A stretch of 8,600 nt of DNA from JAGLTA01 sp034660735 (GTDB taxonomy: Bacteria > Patescibacteriota > Patescibacteriia > JAACEG01). The notes beneath the pieces were generated by a model that worked only from the letters and a program-made list of their open reading frames with translations, was not told the origin of the DNA and made no database searches. A program made the position numbers and the translations under genes. The stretch lies in assembly GCA_034660735.1 (NCBI GenBank), contig JAYEJQ010000066.1, positions 1-8,600 on the forward strand. The letters are read 5' to 3'. Below, one piece after another: positions 5,986 through 8,600 of this stretch (position 1 is the first letter of the stretch; every line of letters begins with the position of its first letter).

Positions 5986-7828
5986 TATATTTTAATGTTT
6001 TATTATACAACAAATTATACCCTCTATCAAACGCGTCTATAGACGCGGCAATTACATCAGGAGAAGTAGCCGTAACTATAACCTTATTATCATATTCATC
6101 TTTTAATTCCATTGATACCCCGACTGTAGCGTCTGTTCCGCGCTGGTCAATTTTTACATCATAATTTGTAAGCCAATATTTTATCAATTTTTCTTTTTCA
6201 ATTATATTTCGCGCGGCTCGCATTATCGCGTCAACAGGTCCAACACCCTCTGATCTGTTAATTTTTTCTCCAATTCCTTTAATTAAAATCTTTATTTCTG
6301 CTTCAGCCTTTTTATTTTTAAAAGCGCTCACTTTAAAATTTTTTATCTGAATTATTCTTTCGGCTTTAGGCGTCATTTGTAATATATCTTCAACAATATG
6401 CTGAAAATCCGACTTTGCCATTTTTTTGCCTTTATTGAAAAATTTGCCTATTTCAATCTCAAGCATATCAAGATATTCTTTTGTCAAATTCAAATCAAGC
6501 TGATCTTTCGCAATTTTTAGCAATTCTCGCGTTGTCGGCTTTTCTTGCCATAATATTTCAATCTTATTTTTTTCAGTAATGCCTTTAATATTATACACTT
6601 TCATTCTTAAAAATTTATCAACTTCTTCTATTCTTGGTTCAATAGATGACGGCGACGGCAAAATTTTCAGCATTGATATAGGATCTTTTAATCCATTTCC
6701 AGTGACTATACAGACTATCACAGCTTCTTTTTTTATCTTATTTTTTTTTGCCAGCTTATTTAGCGCAACTAAAGGTAAAGCAGCTGACGGTTCAGCAAAT
6801 ATCGATTCTTCATTAGCCAGCTCTTTTTCAGCAAGTAAAGTATCTTTATCTGAAACTTCCATTGCCATCCCGCCACTTTCGTAAATATAATTTAAAATTT
6901 TCAAGCCGTCTAATGGATAATTAACAGCAACAGCTGACGATACAGTGTTTACCTTTTTAATCGGCTCTATTTTTTTTGAATTTTTATTAAATGCTTTTAC
7001 AACCGCGTTAGCTCCTGTTGGTTGAACCCCGATAACTTTAGGCAACTTATCAATAAAACCTAATTTGTAAAATTCCTTAAAACCTTTATAAATTGCCGAA
7101 ATATTTGTTCCGCAACCTATCGGCGCGATTAAATAATCAGGAGATCGCCAAAACAGTTGCTCCGCGATTTCATAGCCCTGCGATTTTTGACCTTCACCGC
7201 GAAAAACATAATCGCCAGCAAGATAAAAATTATACTTTTTAGCAATTTTTTCTGCCAATTTAGCGCATTCGCTATAATTAGCCCTCACTTGAATTACTCG
7301 CGCTCCATAAGCCAAAGTTTGCGATAATTTACCTAAAGGCGTGCCTTCTGGAACAACAACATAAGAGGGAATTCCTGCTTGGCTGGCATAAGCCGAAACA
7401 GATGCCGCCATATTACCAGTTGACGCTACAATTACGGCTTTGGCTTTCATCTCCATTGCTTTAGTGATTTCAATCATTGTGCCGCGATCTTTAAAACCGC
7501 CAGTTGGATTAGCGGTTTCGTCTTTGAAATACAAATTTTTTAATCCTAATTTTTGAGCGATTTTTTTGCTTTTTCGCAAAGGGGTTCCTCCTTCATCTAA
7601 ACTAACTAACTTGCTTAAATCGCAAATAGGATAAAAATTTAGGTATTTTGCAGCTGAAATCGGCGCGTTTTTTAGCGCGTAATGATTAAGACGGCTTTTT
7701 ATATATTCATAATCGTATTCCGCGTCCAATGGTCCGCCGCAATCTAAACAGTTGCTTGCGGTCTCTTCTTCTGTCCATATTTTTCCGCACTGGACGCATT
7801 TAATCTTATAAAATTTTTTTTCCGACAT
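5978..7828 (-). CDS. thrC: Threonine synthase fused to a LeuA-type regulatory domain
   Basis: The N-terminal enzyme makes threonine from O-phosphohomoserine with PLP. Residues 1-50 form a zinc-ribbon-like start with CVQC (11-14) and CLDC (27-30). The PALP domain covers about 70-390, with GGTPL, PLP lysine Lys113 in NPTGGFKDRG (threonine synthase form, not the SFKxRGA of threonine dehydratase), STGNMAASVSAYAS at 136-149, GCGTN at 238-242 and VTGNGLKDP at 375-383. Residues from about 430 are not part of threonine synthase. ELLKIAKDQLDLNLTKEYLD resembles the helical subdomain II of LeuA. Residues 495-610, with EGVGPVDAI (527-535), GTDATVGV (564-571) and SPDVIAASIDAF (589-600), match the LeuA allosteric dimer domain. 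The catalytic LeuA barrel is absent. With 616 aa it is about 200 longer than usual. It is the first gene of the operon, without an SD. Feedback by leucine or isoleucine is inference. Confidence 0.93.
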   Translation of the reverse strand: MSEKKFYKIKCVQCGKIWTEEETASNCLDCGGPLDAEYDYEYIKSRLNHYALKNAPISAAKYLNFYPICDLSKLVSLDEGGTPLRKSKKIAQKLGLKNLYFKDETANPTGGFKDRGTMIEITKAMEMKAKAVIVASTGNMAASVSAYASQAGIPSYVVVPEGTPLGKLSQTLAYGARVIQVRANYSECAKLAEKIAKKYNFYLAGDYVFRGEGQKSQGYEIAEQLFWRSPDYLIAPIGCGTNISAIYKGFKEFYKLGFIDKLPKVIGVQPTGANAVVKAFNKNSKKIEPIKKVNTVSSAVAVNYPLDGLKILNYIYESGGMAMEVSDKDTLLAEKELANEESIFAEPSAALPLVALNKLAKKNKIKKEAVIVCIVTGNGLKDPISMLKILPSPSSIEPRIEEVDKFLRMKVYNIKGITEKNKIEILWQEKPTTRELLKIAKDQLDLNLTKEYLDMLEIEIGKFFNKGKKMAKSDFQHIVEDILQMTPKAERIIQIKNFKVSAFKNKKAEAEIKILIKGIGEKINRSEGVGPVDAIMRAARNIIEKEKLIKYWLTNYDVKIDQRGTDATVGVSMELKDEYDNKVIVTATSPDVIAASIDAFDRGYNLLYNKTLKYND

Positions 7829-7859
7829 ATTTTTTATTTATTTTTATTTTATATTTTTA

Positions 7860-7888
7860 ACTTTACCAAAATCGCGCTGGATTGTCAA
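7860..7888 (-). promoter_or_regulatory. Sigma70 promoter of the thrC-ilvE-ilvD operon
   Basis: On the minus strand a perfect TTGACA (7888-7883), exactly 17 nt, then TAAAGT (7865-7860) preceded by TGG, an extended -10. An A/T-rich stretch lies just upstream. The start would fall near 7853, leaving about 25 nt before the thrC ATG. This is too short for an attenuator or T-box, so control in the leader is unlikely. Confidence 0.8.
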
Positions 7889-7902
7889 TTTTAAAAATAA
7901 AA

Positions 7903-7923
7903 AAAAGCAGTTACTCTGCTTTT
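7903..7923 (-). terminator. Intrinsic terminator ahead of the thrC promoter
   Basis: A perfect 8-bp stem, AAAAGCAG (7903-7910) with CTGCTTTT (7916-7923), and a 5-nt loop. On the minus strand the stem ends in eight Ts followed by ATTTTT, so it best ends the transcript of the 48-aa ORF, separating it from the thrC operon. A weaker T-rich tail on the plus strand means it could work both ways. Confidence 0.75.
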
Positions 7924-7988
7924 GGTTTTGTTTTAAAAATGATTTGAGGAAAGGTCTGACTTATTGTTGCCAGCCTTTCCTCTTACGA

Positions 7989-8135
7989 TTATCTCGGTCC
8001 TATGCTTACGACCGAGTAATCGTCTTCTGTATTATAAACTGGGTGCAACCTTTTAAGTTGCACTAACTTCATTTTCTTTTCCTTTTTTTTTTCTTTTTTT
8101 TCTTCTTTTTCTGCTTTTTCTGCTTTTTTTAGCAT
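7989..8135 (-). CDS. Small Lys/Glu-rich protein of unknown function, 48 aa
   Basis: Begins at ATG 8135 with a strong SD, AAGGAG, seven bases upstream. Residues 1-21 are almost only Lys, Glu and Ala (MLKKAEKAEKEEKKEKKKEK), a charged helix or poly-basic tail coded by a long purine run. Residues 22-48 (MKLVQLKRL, HPVYNTEDDY, SVVSIGPR) look like ordinary protein. Met22 also has an SD-like AAGGA in front and could be a second start, giving 27 aa. There is no signal peptide or membrane segment. I recognise no family. A promoter with a dyad lies upstream and a terminator downstream, so it is probably a single-gene unit. The strong SD, unlike the large genes here, argues for real translation. The K/E run could also be a by-product of the A-rich DNA. 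Confidence 0.5.
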   Translation of the reverse strand: MLKKAEKAEKEEKKEKKKEKKMKLVQLKRLHPVYNTEDDYSVVSIGPR

Positions 8136-8182
8136 TTTTTTCTCCTTTTTTTTTGCTCCGCAAATCATTTTACGGAGCGTTA

Positions 8183-8210
8183 ATTATTAGTTAAATCGCT
8201 TGAGATTCAA
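8183..8210 (-). promoter_or_regulatory. Possible sigma70 promoter of the 48-aa ORF
   Basis: Minus strand TTGAAT (8210-8205), 16 nt, then AATAAT (8188-8183). The start would be near 8177, exactly where the 5' hairpin begins. The promoter overlaps the dyad repeats at 8186-8239, which would allow a repressor to block it. The elements themselves are moderate matches. Confidence 0.4.
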
Positions 8211-8239
8211 ATAATTAAATCGCTAGCGATTTAACTAAT
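8186..8239. repeat. Triple half-site dyad, possible operator
   Basis: ATTAGTTAAATCGCT at 8186-8200 is exactly complementary to AGCGATTTAACTAAT at 8225-8239. A third, near-identical half-site AATAATTAAATCGCT sits at 8210-8224 and abuts the right one, making the perfect 20-bp palindrome TTAAATCGCTAGCGATTTAA (8215-8234). Two direct plus one inverted copy across a predicted promoter is the layout expected of a binding site for a dimeric regulator. No regulator gene is in view. Confidence 0.6.
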
Positions 8240-8287
8240 AAAAAAAGTGATGGAGGAAAGATTGGCTGGTTGACCAATCTTCCCTCC
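8240..8287 (-). terminator. Intrinsic terminator of the 64-aa ORF
   Basis: A 14-bp stem, GGAGGGAAGATTGG with CCAATCTTTCCTCC (8287-8252), an 8-nt loop, then ATCAC and seven Ts on the minus strand. The only imperfect pair is G-U on the minus RNA but A-C on the plus RNA, which supports minus-strand transcription. It begins about 25 nt after the stop codon. Confidence 0.8.
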
Positions 8288-8311
8288 GAAGCCTATTTAG
8301 CGGGATCGCCA

Positions 8312-8506
8312 CTATTTAGGCGAAAATTTCATTTCGGATTCCGGAAAAAATTTCCAGAACATTTTTGCAACAACAGGATGACCTCCTTTCTGGATGCACC
8401 TCCTTTCAAAATTTTTAACACCCTCCTTTTTAATAATGGCGCTGACTATAAATGGATACTGCTCCGCTCTATGACTTCCCAATTCATCATCATCATCTAA
8501 CTTCAT
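8312..8506 (-). CDS. Small protein of unknown function, 64 aa
   Basis: I chose ATG 8506 because GAAAGGAGAGGAGA lies directly before it (AAGGAG six bases upstream). An in-frame TTG at 8566 would add 20 residues but has no SD. The protein starts MKLDDDDELGSHRAEQYPF, an acidic patch followed by IVSAIIKKEGVKNFERRC, and ends in a basic/aromatic part (MFWKFFPESEMKFSPK). There is one Cys, no signal peptide and no membrane segment, and I recognise no family. A good terminator follows, which supports a real short gene. Oddly, the middle of the gene has three internal SD-like AGGAGG sequences. The opposite strand is also open here, but has no SD and would begin inside the terminator. Its expected promoter lies near the window edge and is not clear; positions 8507-8600 hold no other feature I can support. 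Confidence 0.5.
   Translation of the reverse strand: MKLDDDDELGSHRAEQYPFIVSAIIKKEGVKNFERRCIQKGGHPVVAKMFWKFFPESEMKFSPK
8376..8430 (-). other. Array of three strong SD-like sequences inside the 64-aa ORF
   Basis: The minus strand carries AAAAGGAGGGTG (8430-8419), GAAAGGAGGTGCATCC (8407-8392) and AGAAAGGAGGTCATCC (8391-8376). The last two differ by one base or one insertion from the full complement of the usual 16S rRNA 3' tail (GGATCACCTCCTTTCT). No ATG sits 5-9 bases after any of them; a TTG follows the last at about 8 bases. Confidence 0.7.
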
Positions 8507-8600
8507 TCTCCTCTCCTTTCTTTTTAAAAAAATTAAAAAAACAAATTTTCCACCCGCTGCTGACAACTTAAAAAATTTTAAATTTTAAATCAATTTCGAA

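Larger units (their letters stand above)
7900..8177 (-). ncRNA. Hairpin-rich short transcript containing the 48-aa ORF
   Basis: Stems on the minus strand, in order of transcription: GCTCCGTAAA/TTTGCGGAGC (8178-8155) at the predicted 5' end; GTGCAAC/GTTGCAC (8063-8043); ACGATTACTCGGTC against GACCGAGATAATCGT, 14 bp with one bulge (8023-7985); GAGGAAAGG plus CTG against CAG and CCTTTCCTC (7982-7946); then the terminator. In the first stem the single imperfect pair is G-U in minus-strand RNA but C-A in plus-strand RNA, which favours minus transcription. The second and third stems lie inside or at the end of the ORF. Whether the RNA or the peptide is the product is open. Confidence 0.35.

Noticed and set aside
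5949..6884. Plus-strand open frames within thrC and ilvE
   Set aside because: They are antisense to genes with clear catalytic motifs and have no start signals.
8069..8135. Two coupled ORFs with an ATGA overlap (21-aa leader plus 27-aa peptide)
   Set aside because: A careful base count shows the K/E-rich part and the MKLVQL part are in one frame, giving a single 48-aa ORF.
7829..8178. T-box or amino acid leader attenuator for thrC
   Set aside because: A terminator and a fresh promoter separate the hairpin region from thrC, the leader is only about 25 nt, and the small ORF is rich in Lys/Glu rather than Thr, Ile, Leu or Val.
8312..8345. TAAATAG direct repeat and small CGCC/GGCG stem around the 64-aa stop codon
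   Set aside because: The stems are only 4-5 bp and may be chance; the strong terminator follows directly and explains the 3' end.
8270..8500. Plus-strand 76-codon ORF opposite the 64-aa gene
   Set aside because: It starts inside the terminator stem and has no SD. The SD, the terminator and the G-U pair asymmetry all favour the minus strand.

Overview
The window is AT-rich and almost entirely coded on the minus strand. Three features suggest a Candidatus Patescibacteria (CPR, Parcubacteria-like) genome: a DUF5667-type membrane protein, intergenic DNA full of low-complexity 'AAATCCAAAATTACAAATTCC' repeats, and coding genes that mostly lack Shine-Dalgarno (SD) sequences. The taxonomic call is inference; there is no rRNA or other marker gene here.

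Right end (7829-8600): two short minus-strand ORFs, each with a strong SD. A 64-aa ORF at 8312-8506 is followed by a good intrinsic terminator. A dyad-rich promoter region comes next, then a lysine/glutamate-rich 48-aa ORF (7989-8135) whose transcript would fold into several hairpins and end at a second terminator (7903-7923). I recognise neither protein.

Centre (3256-7865): a near-consensus sigma70 promoter (7860-7888) drives thrC, ilvE and ilvD. ThrC overlaps ilvE by 8 nt, and ilvD follows ilvE after 48 nt. ThrC is a fusion of a complete threonine synthase to the C-terminal regulatory part of 2-isopropylmalate/citramalate synthase (LeuA), without the catalytic barrel. Together the genes make threonine (the precursor of isoleucine through 2-oxobutanoate) and carry out the last two steps of branched-chain amino acid synthesis. 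The fused domain suggests feedback control by a branched-chain amino acid. Such a module is notable if the host is CPR, where amino acid synthesis is usually reduced.

Left half (1-3255): a repeat-filled gap leads to a cysteine desulfurase (nifS/iscS type), which could supply sulfur for the Fe-S cluster of IlvD. An 840-nt gap then holds inverted and direct copies of the same repeat. Between the arms are N- and C-terminal scraps of a four-helix-bundle (23S rRNA intervening-sequence type) protein on the plus strand. They appear as two nested, decayed copies. At the left edge a truncated (by the window) DUF5667 membrane protein is preceded by a sequence matching ECF sigma factor promoters (TGTAAC-N16-CGTC).
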